DNA of 6,276 nt from NCBI GenBank assembly GCA_048594865.1, contig JBMDWZ010000092.1, positions 1 through 6,276 of the forward strand, read 5' to 3'. The notes below the pieces were generated by a model. The model had not been told where the DNA came from and did not search any database. It worked only from the letters and a program-made list of their open reading frames with translations. Source of the DNA: CALKWS01 sp048594865. GTDB taxonomy: Bacteria; Actinomycetota; Actinomycetes; Actinomycetales; Beutenbergiaceae. Both the position numbers and the translations under genes were made by a program. The first letter of the stretch is position 1. Each line of letters opens with the position of its first letter. This document shows positions 1 through 6,276 of the stretch, in pieces.

Positions 1-1268
1 GGGTCCTGCAGCCTGGGCAGCAGGGAGGCCAAGGTGGATTTTCCGCCACCGGATGGACCGAGGAGGCCGATGCGCTGGCCGGCTTTGGCCGAGAAGTTCA
101 CGTCCCGCAGCGCCATCTTGCCGTCGCCGTAGGTGGTGGACACCCCGTGCATCGAGACGTACCCGCGAGGGCGGTGCAGCGGTCGAGCCCAGGAGGAGTC
201 GACGATTTCCGGGGCGGCGTCGAGGATGTCGCAGATGCGCTCACCGGAGGCCGAGGCCTTGGCGATCCGGCCGGTGTACTTAGCCAGGTCCCGCATCGGC
301 TTAAAGGACGCCTTGAGGTAGGAGATGAAGACCACCAGTTCGCCGGGGGTGATCTGGCCCGAGAGTACCTGGCGGGCACCGAGCAGCAACACCGCACCGG
401 ACGCGATCCCGACGAGCACGTCGGTGCCGCGCTCCAGCGCCGCCGACATCCGGGAGGCCTTAACACCGTCCTTGAGGGCCTTCTTGTTGGAGGCCGCGAA
501 GCGGCTGGAGAGGACGTCCTCCAGGCGGTAGGCCTGAACCACCTGCATGGCGCCCAGAGTTTCGTTGGCGGTGCCTGCCAGGTCGCCTTCACGGCGCCGC
601 TGTTTGCGGGCGGCGCCGGTGATGCGTGGTCCCTGCTTGGAGGAGCCGAACCCGAAGGCGATCAGGGCGCCCACGGAAATCAACGCCAGCGTCCAGTCCA
701 TCCAGAACATCACACCGAGCATCGCGAACAGCGTGATGATGTTGCCCAGCAGCGGCAGGGCGGCGGTGACGGCGACCTCCTGCACCCGTCCGACGTCCCC
801 GATCAGCCGGTTCAGCAGGTCCCCGGACTTGGTTCCGCGGTGGTACTTCAGCGACAGTCGCTGCAAGTGTTCATACAGGTGGGCGCGCATGCCGGTCATC
901 GCGCGGGTGCCCGCCAGGGCGAAGCACACGGTGCGCAGGTAGGCAGACCCAGCCCGCAGGGCGGCGACGGCGACCACGGCCAGCGCGCAGACGATCACCA
1001 GACCCATGAGGTTGTGCTCGCCCGGTGCGCCCGGTACCAACTCTTCGGAGGAGGAGGCGATGATCGCGTCCAGCACGAACTTCAGTGGCCACGGCTCGGC
1101 CAGGCGGAAGGCGACCTCGGCGAACAGCGCGATCATCCCGATCACCACCAGCCGCCGGTGTGGGCGCAGGTGCGGGCGCACGTGGTGCAGGGTCCTGCGG
1201 AGCCCCGGCATCGCCGCGCTCATCTGCGCGGTGGGGGTCTTGGCTTTCTTGGGGTCGGGTGAGCTCAT
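1..1268 (-). CDS. ABC exporter, fused membrane and ATPase domains (3' end beyond window)
   Basis: This is a half-transporter of the MsbA/MdlB type, expected to form a homodimer in the membrane and use ATP to flip or export a lipid-linked or amphipathic substrate. 422 codons are visible; the family usually has about 580-620. The N-terminal arm is basic. The first helix (about 40-56) runs into RLAEPWPLKFVLDAII (55-70), a signature of this subgroup, and further hydrophobic segments continue to about residue 310. The ATPase domain starts near 375, with Walker A GPSGGGKST at 404-412. The Q-loop, ABC signature and Walker B lie off the left edge, so an intact ATPase is assumed. The ATG forms an ATGA overlap with the stop of the preceding glycosyltransferase and has no strong SD, so translation is probably coupled. 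Its position as last gene after three glycosyltransferases suggests glycan or glycolipid export. A drug exporter is possible but less likely. Confidence 0.93.
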   Translation of the reverse strand, partial: MSSPDPKKAKTPTAQMSAAMPGLRRTLHHVRPHLRPHRRLVVIGMIALFAEVAFRLAEPWPLKFVLDAIIASSSEELVPGAPGEHNLMGLVIVCALAVVAVAALRAGSAYLRTVCFALAGTRAMTGMRAHLYEHLQRLSLKYHRGTKSGDLLNRLIGDVGRVQEVAVTAALPLLGNIITLFAMLGVMFWMDWTLALISVGALIAFGFGSSKQGPRITGAARKQRRREGDLAGTANETLGAMQVVQAYRLEDVLSSRFAASNKKALKDGVKASRMSAALERGTDVLVGIASGAVLLLGARQVLSGQITPGELVVFISYLKASFKPMRDLAKYTGRIAKASASGERICDILDAAPEIVDSSWARPLHRPRGYVSMHGVSTTYGDGKMALRDVNFSAKAGQRIGLLGPSGGGKSTLASLLPRLQD

Positions 1269-2539
1269 GCCACCGGCTGCCGATCGGCGGCCGCGCCCGC
1301 AGTGTGCCCAGCGATGGTTTGACTCTGCGGCAGGGCCTGTAGGGTGCGGGCCACGGTGTTCTCCCAACTGTGCATGCGGACGGCTTGGGCACGCGCGGCG
1401 GCACCCAACTCGCTGCGGCGGGTGGGGTTGGTGACCAATGCCGCCAATCCTTCGCGTAGGGCTTCGGAATCGGAGGCCGGGACCAGGATGCCGGTGCGCC
1501 CTTGGTCGATCAACTGGGGGAGTTGCCCCACGTCACTGGCGACGACGGCGAGCCCGGCGGCCATGTACTCCAGCACCTTCAACGGGGAGAAGTAGGTGTC
1601 GGCGTCGGCCGGGTAGGGAGCAACGCCGATGTCCATCGCGGCGAGGTACGCGGGCATCTGGGCGGGGTCCACGGCACCGGTCCTCGTGATGGTGATCCCC
1701 AGCTCCTGCGCCTGGCTATCGATGTGGGCCCCGAGTGGGCCATCGCCAACGATGAGCAGGTTCGCGGCGCCGCTGTCAATCAGGGGTGCCGCGGCCCGGA
1801 CCAACACGTCCACGCCGTGCCAGGGCTTGAGGGTGCCAACGAAGCCGATCGTCGGGACGCCGGTGGTGCGCTGGAGGGTCCGAGCGCCGAACCGGTGAAT
1901 GTCTGCACCGTTGGGGATCGCGACCGCGTTGGATTCTGGTGCCTGGGACAGCGCCCATTGGCGCACGGGTTCGGACACGCAAACGGCCACGTCGGCCGCG
2001 GTGAGCAGGTCGGTGATCGCCGAGCGCGCGGCGCCGGTGTGCTGGAGCCCGCGCTGAGCGCTGTGCTCTTCGATGAGCGGGGCGTTGATCTCCGCGATCA
2101 CCTTCATTCCTTGCGCGGCGGCCCACCTGGCGCCGGCGCTGGAGAACAGGGAGTACCGCTCGTAGTACACATCGAAGCGGCCGTGCGCGGCCACCAGATT
2201 CTCTATGCCCGCTGCGGTCTGGATCAACTGGCGCTCGCGGTCGGCGGGGTCTGCGGTCTTTGCCGGTGCGCCGAGCAGGTGCACCGGGACTTCGGCGAGA
2301 TCCGCGGGCGGTTCGCCCCCGGTCTTGGCGGCGAAGATCGTGACCTGGGCGCCCGCGGCCCGAAGCACTCGCACCACCGCTTGGACATGTACCGACGCGC
2401 CCTTGGTGCCGTAAATGCCGATGCCGGGATCGGCGCACACGTAGGCCACCTGTTTTCCCTCGCACTGAGTTCGCAGTTCGGCTCGCAGTTCGGCTTGCAG
2501 CTCGGTGAGGTCGCTGTGGGTGCCGGTGAGGGTGCTCAT
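1265..2539 (-). CDS. GT4-family glycosyltransferase with helical N-terminal extension
   Basis: This 424-residue cytoplasmic GT-B enzyme of family GT4 would transfer a sugar from a nucleotide-sugar donor with retention of configuration; donor and acceptor are unknown. The N-terminal Rossmann domain begins near residue 29 and holds GIYGTKGASVH (41-51), YYERYSLF (125-132) and EINAPLIEEH (150-159). IPNGADIHRF (208-217) leads into the linker. The donor domain starts at GFVGTLKPWHGVD (232-244), followed by LLIVGDGPL (261-269). The usual EX7E donor motif appears as YFSPLKVLE (316-324): the second glutamate is present and the first is tyrosine. Residues 1-28 are a polar, probably helical extension containing the repeated step AEL(R/Q). 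The ATG has GGAGGT (2551-2546) six bases upstream and overlaps the previous gene's stop as ATGA (2539-2536). Its own stop overlaps the exporter start the same way. Confidence 0.93.
   Translation of the reverse strand: MSTLTGTHSDLTELQAELRAELRTQCEGKQVAYVCADPGIGIYGTKGASVHVQAVVRVLRAAGAQVTIFAAKTGGEPPADLAEVPVHLLGAPAKTADPADRERQLIQTAAGIENLVAAHGRFDVYYERYSLFSSAGARWAAAQGMKVIAEINAPLIEEHSAQRGLQHTGAARSAITDLLTAADVAVCVSEPVRQWALSQAPESNAVAIPNGADIHRFGARTLQRTTGVPTIGFVGTLKPWHGVDVLVRAAAPLIDSGAANLLIVGDGPLGAHIDSQAQELGITITRTGAVDPAQMPAYLAAMDIGVAPYPADADTYFSPLKVLEYMAAGLAVVASDVGQLPQLIDQGRTGILVPASDSEALREGLAALVTNPTRRSELGAAARAQAVRMHSWENTVARTLQALPQSQTIAGHTAGAAADRQPVA
2472..2507. repeat. 12-bp tandem repeat, three copies, inside a glycosyltransferase gene
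   Basis: Plus-strand units CGCAGTTCGGCT (2472-2483) and CGCAGTTCGGCT (2484-2495) are identical. A third unit, TGCAGCTCGGTG (2496-2507), differs at four positions. The unit is a multiple of three, so on the coding minus strand it repeats the four-residue step AEL(R/Q) within residues 11-22 of the GT4 protein, extending its predicted N-terminal helix. Copy number changes would keep the frame. Confidence 0.85.
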
Positions 2540-3843
2540 ACCAGTACCTCCGGTCCGGTGTGCAGGGGCAGCAGGGCGTTCAGGTGCTCCGCCTGGCGAC
2601 GGGAGTCGAAGGCCTCTTCCACCCGGGCACGGCCTGCCTGGGCGAGCCGGAGCGCAAGGTCAGAGTCGCGGTGGATCCGCCGCAATGCCTCTGCTAGTCC
2701 GCGGGCGTCCCGTTGATCCACCAGCAGCCCGGTGGTTTCGTGATCGATCGCTTCGATCAACCCGGTGACGTCGGTGGTAACGCAGGGCGTTCCCAGGGCC
2801 ATCGCCTCCAACACCACCGTCGGCAGGCCATCGGCATTGCCATCGCTGCCAACCACGCACGGTGCGGCCAGCACATCGGCCTGCCCGACGACGTCGCGCA
2901 CCTGCTCTTGAGGTAGTGGTCCCAGGAGCCGGACGACGCCGGTGAGCCCGGCGCGTTCGATCTGTTCGCCTAGGGCCTGCTCGCGCTCCCCACCGCCGAC
3001 GATGTCGCACCGCACCGGCACATCCCAATGCTGCAGCAGCGCGCAGGCGTCAATGAGGTACTCAAAGCCCTTCTTTTCCACCAGGCGCCCGACTCCCACG
3101 ATTCGCAGCTCGCGCGCGAAGACCGAGGAGGGGTCGCCGTCGTCCGGGCTCTGAAGGCCGCCAAGGCGGTTGGGGGAGGCCGGGGCAAACCGGCGCAGGT
3201 CCAAGCCGTTGTACACCAAGTGCAGGGAGGTTGAGGGAGCGCCGACACTCAGCAGGTGATCGACGTTGTAGCGAGAAATGGTCACTACGTGATCGGCGTC
3301 GATCGCCTTGACGCGCAGGTCAGCGGGGTCCACGTCTTGGTGAAAGAGGTCCTTGGCGTGGGCGGTGAAGGAGTAGGTGATCCCCGCGACCTTGGCGGCG
3401 AGGCGGGCCACGGTGGTCGCCACCGAGGCGAAGTGTGCGTGCAGGTGGGTGATGCCCGATTGCCGGGCGCGCACCGCGATGTCCAGGGCCTGGCCGGCGT
3501 CTTCGGCCGAGCTCGCCAGCAGCAGATCCAGCAAGTCGGGGTCCAGGTCGCCGAGCACCCCGCGGGCAGCCGCGAGCTGGGCCCACAGTTCCGGCGCCCT
3601 GCGGATCCGGGGCACGTACCGCACCGGGGCCTTGACGTCGTGCAAGTTGTCGTGGAATCGCGGATCGATGGGCGGGCGCAGCGAGAAGATCTCGATGTCG
3701 GCGCCGGCGGCCTCCCGGGCCAGGATTTCGGTGACGATGAAGGTCTCGGAGAACCGAGGGTACATCTTCAGGACGTAGCCGATCTTGGGCCCCGAATTGA
3801 GTTGGGGCGCTGGGAGCGTCTCAGTGGTGTCGGTGTTAGGCAC
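2536..3843 (-). CDS. GT4-family glycosyltransferase, WcaL-like (exopolysaccharide type)
   Basis: This 435-residue GT-B enzyme resembles the WcaL/AmsK group used in colanic acid and amylovoran assembly. It is expected to add a sugar to a lipid-linked oligosaccharide at the cytoplasmic face. N-terminal marks are IGYVLKMYPRFSETF (21-35), THLHAHFA (132-139) and SFTAHAKDLF (158-167), with YNGLDLRRF (211-219) at the hinge. The donor domain has GRLVEKKGFEYLI (252-264), IVGGGERE (281-288) and DGLPTVVLE (338-346), an EX7E motif whose first acid is Asp, as is common in this subgroup. I chose GTG at 3843 over the ATG at 3906. The GTG has AGGAGG (3858-3853) nine bases upstream and overlaps the previous gene by only 8 bases. 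The extra 21 residues from 3906 are proline-rich and look non-conserved. The name is by motif resemblance; the exact sugar linkage cannot be read. Confidence 0.92.
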   Translation of the reverse strand: MPNTDTTETLPAPQLNSGPKIGYVLKMYPRFSETFIVTEILAREAAGADIEIFSLRPPIDPRFHDNLHDVKAPVRYVPRIRRAPELWAQLAAARGVLGDLDPDLLDLLLASSAEDAGQALDIAVRARQSGITHLHAHFASVATTVARLAAKVAGITYSFTAHAKDLFHQDVDPADLRVKAIDADHVVTISRYNVDHLLSVGAPSTSLHLVYNGLDLRRFAPASPNRLGGLQSPDDGDPSSVFARELRIVGVGRLVEKKGFEYLIDACALLQHWDVPVRCDIVGGGEREQALGEQIERAGLTGVVRLLGPLPQEQVRDVVGQADVLAAPCVVGSDGNADGLPTVVLEAMALGTPCVTTDVTGLIEAIDHETTGLLVDQRDARGLAEALRRIHRDSDLALRLAQAGRARVEEAFDSRRQAEHLNALLPLHTGPEVLV

Positions 3844-5044
3844 TGGTAGCAACCTCCTGCAGGCCAATGAGTTGGGCGGCCAAGGTGGGTACGGCGGCGA
3901 GCCCATCGAGGTCGATGGGTGGCCAGGGAACGCGAGGCCCGTCGAGGGATTCGAACCAGGCGCGTAGCGAATCGGTGCGCAGGTCCGCGGGGTGGCAGAG
4001 CTCCAGGGCGCCGCGCTCGGCGAGCGCTTGGGCCCGGACTAGTTGTTCGGCGCGCGGGGTGACCCGCGGCACCACGAGGAAGGGGCGCCGCGCGGCGAGC
4101 ACCTCGCATACGGTGTTGTAGCCGCCCATGGCGACCACGCCCGCGGCCTCGCCGTACCAGTGCTCCAGGTCATCGCGGTAGGTGTGCACGATCAGGTCGG
4201 GGCGAGCGGCGGCCAGGGCGCGGATCTCGCGACGCTCCTGCTGCGGCAGGTGCGGGCCGGTAATGAGCACCCCGTTGTGGCCAGCGGGATAGGTGGCCCG
4301 GGCGAACGCGTCGGCCAACGCCGCACCGTCGCTACCCCCGCCCAGGACGCACAGTACGTAGGGCTCGTTGGGCAGACCGCGGGGGCGCCGCACCGCTTCA
4401 GCCTCTGGCACCCGGCCGGTGGCGAGGTAGCCGGTGGCCCGCACAGGAATCCGCAGGTTCAACTCGGCGCTGGCGTCATAGACGCTCCGGTCGCCGTACA
4501 GCCAGACCTCGTCGTAAAAGGACTTCAGGGCCGCGTCGTTGCGCTGCGCGCGCCATTCGGCTTTCGCCACGGATGCCTCATCCAGCACGTCCCGAAGGCC
4601 CAGCACCACACGGCTGCCGGCACGCTTGGCGGCGTTCAGCGCGCCGAGCATCTCGCCGCGAAACCCGCGCGGGTGCTTATCGACGATGAGCAGGTCAGGT
4701 GCGAAAGACTCCACCGCCGCCCGGAGCACTTCGGAGCGGACTCGCACGGTGGCGTCCAGGCCAAGACCGAGGCTACGAGCCTGGTACTCGCCATCGGTGG
4801 ACTTGCTGAGGGCCGGTACGGCGACGACGTCGATCCCCTCGATCCGCTTGGTGCCGATGGCCTCCGGAGCGCCGGTGAGGAGCAGGATGTCTGCGTCCAG
4901 GGCCAGGAGTGCCTTGGCCAGGGACAGGTTGCGGCGGACGTGGCCAAGACCTTGGGCGTCGTGGGAGTACAACGCGATTCGCGGCTTGCGCTCGTTGACC
5001 GTCGAGCGTAAGGCCCGGGCCCGAGTAAGTCTGGCCAGGTTCAT
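3836..5044 (-). CDS. MurG-like GT-B glycosyltransferase ('predicted glycosyl transferase', COG4671 type)
   Basis: First gene of the operon, 402 residues, with a GT-B fold and a MurG/GT28-like C-terminal half. Marks of the COG4671-type family are YSHDAQGLGHVRRN (26-39), LIVDKHPRGFRGE (119-131), LGLRDVLDE (148-156) and YDEVWLYGDRSVYD (177-190). The C-terminal donor domain has LGGGSDG (234-240), MGGYNTVCEVL (306-316) and VPRVTPRAEQ (325-334), the last two matching the UDP-sugar-binding region of MurG-type enzymes. To my knowledge the reaction of this family is poorly defined; sugar transfer in envelope-glycan assembly is inferred from fold and neighbours. No signal peptide or membrane helix is seen; the first 20 residues are basic and could touch the membrane. 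ATG at 5044 is preferred because GGAGG (5054-5050) lies five bases upstream. An in-frame ATG at 5113 would add 23 unremarkable residues translated through the inverted repeat. The stop overlaps the next gene by 8 bases. Confidence 0.9.
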   Translation of the reverse strand: MNLARLTRARALRSTVNERKPRIALYSHDAQGLGHVRRNLSLAKALLALDADILLLTGAPEAIGTKRIEGIDVVAVPALSKSTDGEYQARSLGLGLDATVRVRSEVLRAAVESFAPDLLIVDKHPRGFRGEMLGALNAAKRAGSRVVLGLRDVLDEASVAKAEWRAQRNDAALKSFYDEVWLYGDRSVYDASAELNLRIPVRATGYLATGRVPEAEAVRRPRGLPNEPYVLCVLGGGSDGAALADAFARATYPAGHNGVLITGPHLPQQERREIRALAAARPDLIVHTYRDDLEHWYGEAAGVVAMGGYNTVCEVLAARRPFLVVPRVTPRAEQLVRAQALAERGALELCHPADLRTDSLRAWFESLDGPRVPWPPIDLDGLAAVPTLAAQLIGLQEVATSA

Positions 5045-5071
5045 CGCGTCCTCCGAGAGTTTGGGGTCCTT

Positions 5072-5099
5072 TTGATACCCAGCAACACTGCTGGGTGAA
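5072..5099 (-). promoter_or_regulatory. Candidate promoter of the glycosyltransferase/ABC operon
   Basis: On the minus strand TTCACC (5099-5094) and TATCAA (5077-5072) are separated by 16 bases and each match four of six bases of the sigma-70-type consensus. Transcription would begin near 5065, giving a leader of about 20 bases that holds the SD of the first gene. No better pair was found on this strand in the divergent gap. The call rests on consensus matching alone. Confidence 0.4.
5077..5096. promoter_or_regulatory. Perfect 8-bp inverted repeat in the operon promoter spacer (possible operator)
   Basis: ACCCAGCA (5077-5084) and TGCTGGGT (5089-5096) are perfect inverted arms around the four-base centre ACAC. 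The repeat fills the spacer between the candidate -35 and -10 boxes and touches both, as expected for a repressor site or a MerR-type activator site. As RNA it could form a stable hairpin, but no T-run follows on either strand, so it is not an intrinsic terminator. The binding protein is unknown. Confidence 0.55.
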
Positions 5100-5122
5100 C
5101 GCGAGAGGAACATGAGGTTGCC

Positions 5123-5138
5123 ATGAGAGGGCTCTCAT
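5123..5138. promoter_or_regulatory. Perfect 16-bp palindrome between divergent genes (possible operator)
   Basis: ATGAGAG (5123-5129) and CTCTCAT (5132-5138) are perfect inverted arms around GG, followed on the plus strand by T5 (5138-5142). A two-base centre is too tight for a full hairpin, which favours a dimeric protein-binding site. It lies 24 bases from the candidate -35 of the operon and 31 bases from that of the 5206 gene, so it could serve both. Confidence 0.5.
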
Positions 5139-5169
5139 TTTTGATGGCGGGTGTGCTCGCCGCCCGACG

Positions 5170-5197
5170 TTGGGCTCTTGACCTGGGGCTTTAGGAT
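5170..5197 (+). promoter_or_regulatory. Candidate promoter giving a leaderless or near-leaderless mRNA
   Basis: TTGGGC (5170-5175) and TAGGAT (5192-5197) are 16 bases apart. TAGGAT fits the actinobacterial -10 pattern TANNNT. The ATG at 5206 lies eight bases after it, where transcription normally begins. Leaderless genes are common in actinobacteria. A weak SD, AGGA (5193-5196), would lie inside the -10 box and so would not be transcribed from this promoter. Confidence 0.5.
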
Positions 5198-5205
5198 GGT
5201 GAGGT

Positions 5206-5457
5206 ATGGATCCCTACACCGTCGGCCAGTTCTTGCCACCGACGTATGACCTGGTCTGGTCGGCCATTGTGATCGCCCATCTGGCGTTGATGCTGACGGC
5301 CTTGGTGCTGTGGTTCCGCGATTCACGCAGGGAAACCGCAGGCCTGGTGGCGCTGGTTGCGGCAGCGGTGATTGTCTTTCTCCCGGTTCTGGGGCCGTTG
5401 GCCTACCTGCTCTCGCGCACCGGGCGCTACCCCGCGCGCACTACAAGCGCTGACTAG
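5206..5457 (+). CDS. Small two-helix membrane protein, resembling the PLDc_N domain
   Basis: This 83-residue protein has two hydrophobic stretches, about residues 13-37 and 46-69, joined by a short charged loop (WFRDSRRET, 36-44). The second helix ends in FLPVLGPLAYLL, which resembles the P-x-x-G-P-x-x-Y signature of the phospholipase D N-terminal membrane domain (PLDc_N, Pfam PF13396). That domain often occurs alone as a small actinobacterial membrane protein of unknown function. No catalytic HKD motif is present, so it is not a phospholipase. A short polar tail follows the second helix. The gene is transcribed away from the glycan operon and starts eight bases after a candidate -10 box. The symporter gene lies 115 bases downstream on the same strand; no terminator was seen between them, so co-transcription is possible. 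The match is by eye. Confidence 0.82.
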   Translation: MDPYTVGQFLPPTYDLVWSAIVIAHLALMLTALVLWFRDSRRETAGLVALVAAAVIVFLPVLGPLAYLLSRTGRYPARTTSAD

Positions 5458-5479
5458 GAACCCCTGACATGCTCTGCGC

Positions 5480-5485
5480 TTGACA
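5480..5485 (+). promoter_or_regulatory. Consensus -35-like hexamer upstream of the symporter gene
   Basis: TTGACA at 5480-5485 is a perfect -35 consensus, 87 bases before the symporter ATG. At the usual 16-18 base spacing the -10 region (GGGATT, GGATTC or GATTCG, 5502-5509) is poor. It may be a weak or activator-dependent promoter, or chance. Confidence 0.3.
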
Positions 5486-5572
5486 GGGCCAGTAGCGTTT
5501 CGGGATTCGTGTCATGTGCGCCTCACGGTGTCGTTGTGGGCTCATGGCGGCGCAGCCAATTGAGGAGCGGCA

Positions 5573-6276
5573 ATGGATCTGGAAGTCTTCAACAACGCCC
5601 TTGGCTGGTTCGGAGACCAGTTCTATGAGTACCTGCTGATCTGGATCCTCATCGGCGTTGGGGTCTACCTGACCGTCCGCACCGGCGGGGTGCAGTTCCG
5701 CCGACTGGTTCACATGGTCGTCTCGATCGGCAAGTCCCGGGAGGGTGCCGAAGGCGGGGTTTCCTCCTTCCAAGCCTTCTGTGTTGGGCTGGCCTCACGG
5801 GTCGGCACCGGGAACCTCGCGGGTGTTGCCATCGCCCTGGCACTGGGCGGCCCCGGAGCGATCTTCTGGATGTGGATCGTGGCGATGATCGGAATGTCCA
5901 CCGCGTTCGTCGAAGCCACACTCGCGCAGATCTTCAAGGTGCGCGCCGGTGATGGTTCCTTCCGCGGCGGCCCTGCCTACTACATTCAGCGGGGGCTGGG
6001 CTCGCGCAAGTTCGGCATCTTGTTCGCGATCCTGCTGATCTTCACCTTCGGATTCGCGTTCAACATGGTGCAGGCCAACACCATCTCCGGCACCTTGGAG
6101 TCCGGTTTCGGGCTGAGCACGGGATGGACCGCGCTGCTGCTGGTGCTCCTTGCCGCGCCGATCCTGTTCGGTGGAATCAAGGGAATCGCCAAGGTGTCCG
6201 AGGCGGTGCTGCCGATCCTGGCGGTGCTGTACCTGGGCATGGCATTCCTCGTTGTAGTGATGAACCTGGACTTCAT
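5573..6276 (+). CDS. AGCS-family sodium:alanine/glycine symporter (3' end beyond window)
   Basis: An amino-acid carrier of the alanine or glycine:cation symporter family, which couples uptake of alanine or glycine to sodium entry across the cytoplasmic membrane. 234 complete codons are present, roughly half of the usual 450-550. The family core is clear: FQAFCVGLASRVGTGNLAGV (about residues 66-85) followed by LGGPGAIFWMW, then GMSTAFVEATLAQIF and GGPAYYIQRGLG. Several membrane helices are evident, the first at about residues 18-36. The start is supported by GAGGAG (5562-5567) five bases before the ATG, and the N-terminus MDLEVFNNALGWFGDQFYEY fits the short lead-in before the first helix. The reading frame is open to the window edge with no sign of damage. 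It lies 115 bases after the small membrane gene on the same strand, with a possible promoter of its own. Substrate choice between alanine and glycine cannot be told from this part. Confidence 0.95.
   Translation, partial: MDLEVFNNALGWFGDQFYEYLLIWILIGVGVYLTVRTGGVQFRRLVHMVVSIGKSREGAEGGVSSFQAFCVGLASRVGTGNLAGVAIALALGGPGAIFWMWIVAMIGMSTAFVEATLAQIFKVRAGDGSFRGGPAYYIQRGLGSRKFGILFAILLIFTFGFAFNMVQANTISGTLESGFGLSTGWTALLLVLLAAPILFGGIKGIAKVSEAVLPILAVLYLGMAFLVVVMNLDF

Noticed and set aside
98..592. A 164-codon minus-strand open frame
   Set aside because: It lies within the ABC exporter in another frame and is a low-complexity Arg/Pro/Ser shadow.
147..1262. A 371-codon plus-strand open frame opposite the ABC exporter
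   Set aside because: It is antisense to a clear ABC transporter, is rich in Gly/Arg/His/Gln as expected of a GC-rich shadow frame, and matches no family. The same applies to plus-strand frames at 1502-2716, 3256-3849 and 4043-5011.
5045..5113. N-terminal extension of the first glycosyltransferase from ATG 5113
   Set aside because: It would translate through the candidate promoter and the inverted repeat and lacks family-like sequence; ATG 5044 has a good SD.
5123..5142. Rho-independent terminator (dyad followed by T5)
   Set aside because: No plus-strand gene ends just upstream, the stem without its two-base centre is short and A/T-rich, and a protein-binding palindrome is simpler. It might still stop antisense transcription.
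5178..5183. TTGACC as the -35 box of the 5206 gene
   Set aside because: It lies only 8 bases before TAGGAT, too close for a normal promoter; TTGGGC at 5170 has proper spacing.
5458..5572. Terminator between the small membrane gene and the symporter
   Set aside because: No stable hairpin followed by a T-run was found on either strand, so read-through is possible.

Overview
The window reads as chromosomal DNA of a high-GC Gram-positive bacterium (Actinomycetota). It is strongly GC-rich, with G/C-ending codons, purine-rich Shine-Dalgarno (SD) sites, tightly overlapping genes, and protein variants typical of actinobacteria. Nothing in the sequence fixes the genus. There are no RNA genes, transposases, CRISPR repeats or phage genes.

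The left 5 kb is one tightly packed minus-strand operon of four genes, transcribed from about 5065 towards position 1. In order of transcription they are: a MurG-like GT-B glycosyltransferase of the 'predicted glycosyl transferase' type (3836-5044); a WcaL-like GT4 glycosyltransferase (2536-3843); a second GT4 glycosyltransferase (1265-2539); and an ABC exporter with fused membrane and ATPase parts (1268 to beyond the left edge). Neighbouring genes overlap by 8, 4 and 4 bases, which implies translational coupling and one shared pathway. The simplest reading is that three glycosyltransferases build a short glycan, probably on a lipid carrier at the inner face of the membrane, and the ABC exporter flips or exports it. 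The product cannot be named from sequence.

The 161-base gap at 5045-5205 separates this operon from plus-strand genes and holds two perfect inverted repeats. One lies exactly in the spacer of the candidate operon promoter. The other lies midway between the two divergent promoters. The plus-strand promoter sits so close to its gene that the mRNA may be leaderless.

On the right, the plus strand carries a small two-helix membrane protein resembling the phospholipase D N-terminal (PLDc_N) membrane domain (5206-5457). After a 115-base gap comes the first 234 codons of an AGCS-family sodium:alanine/glycine symporter (5573 to beyond the right edge). These two have no evident functional link to the glycan operon.
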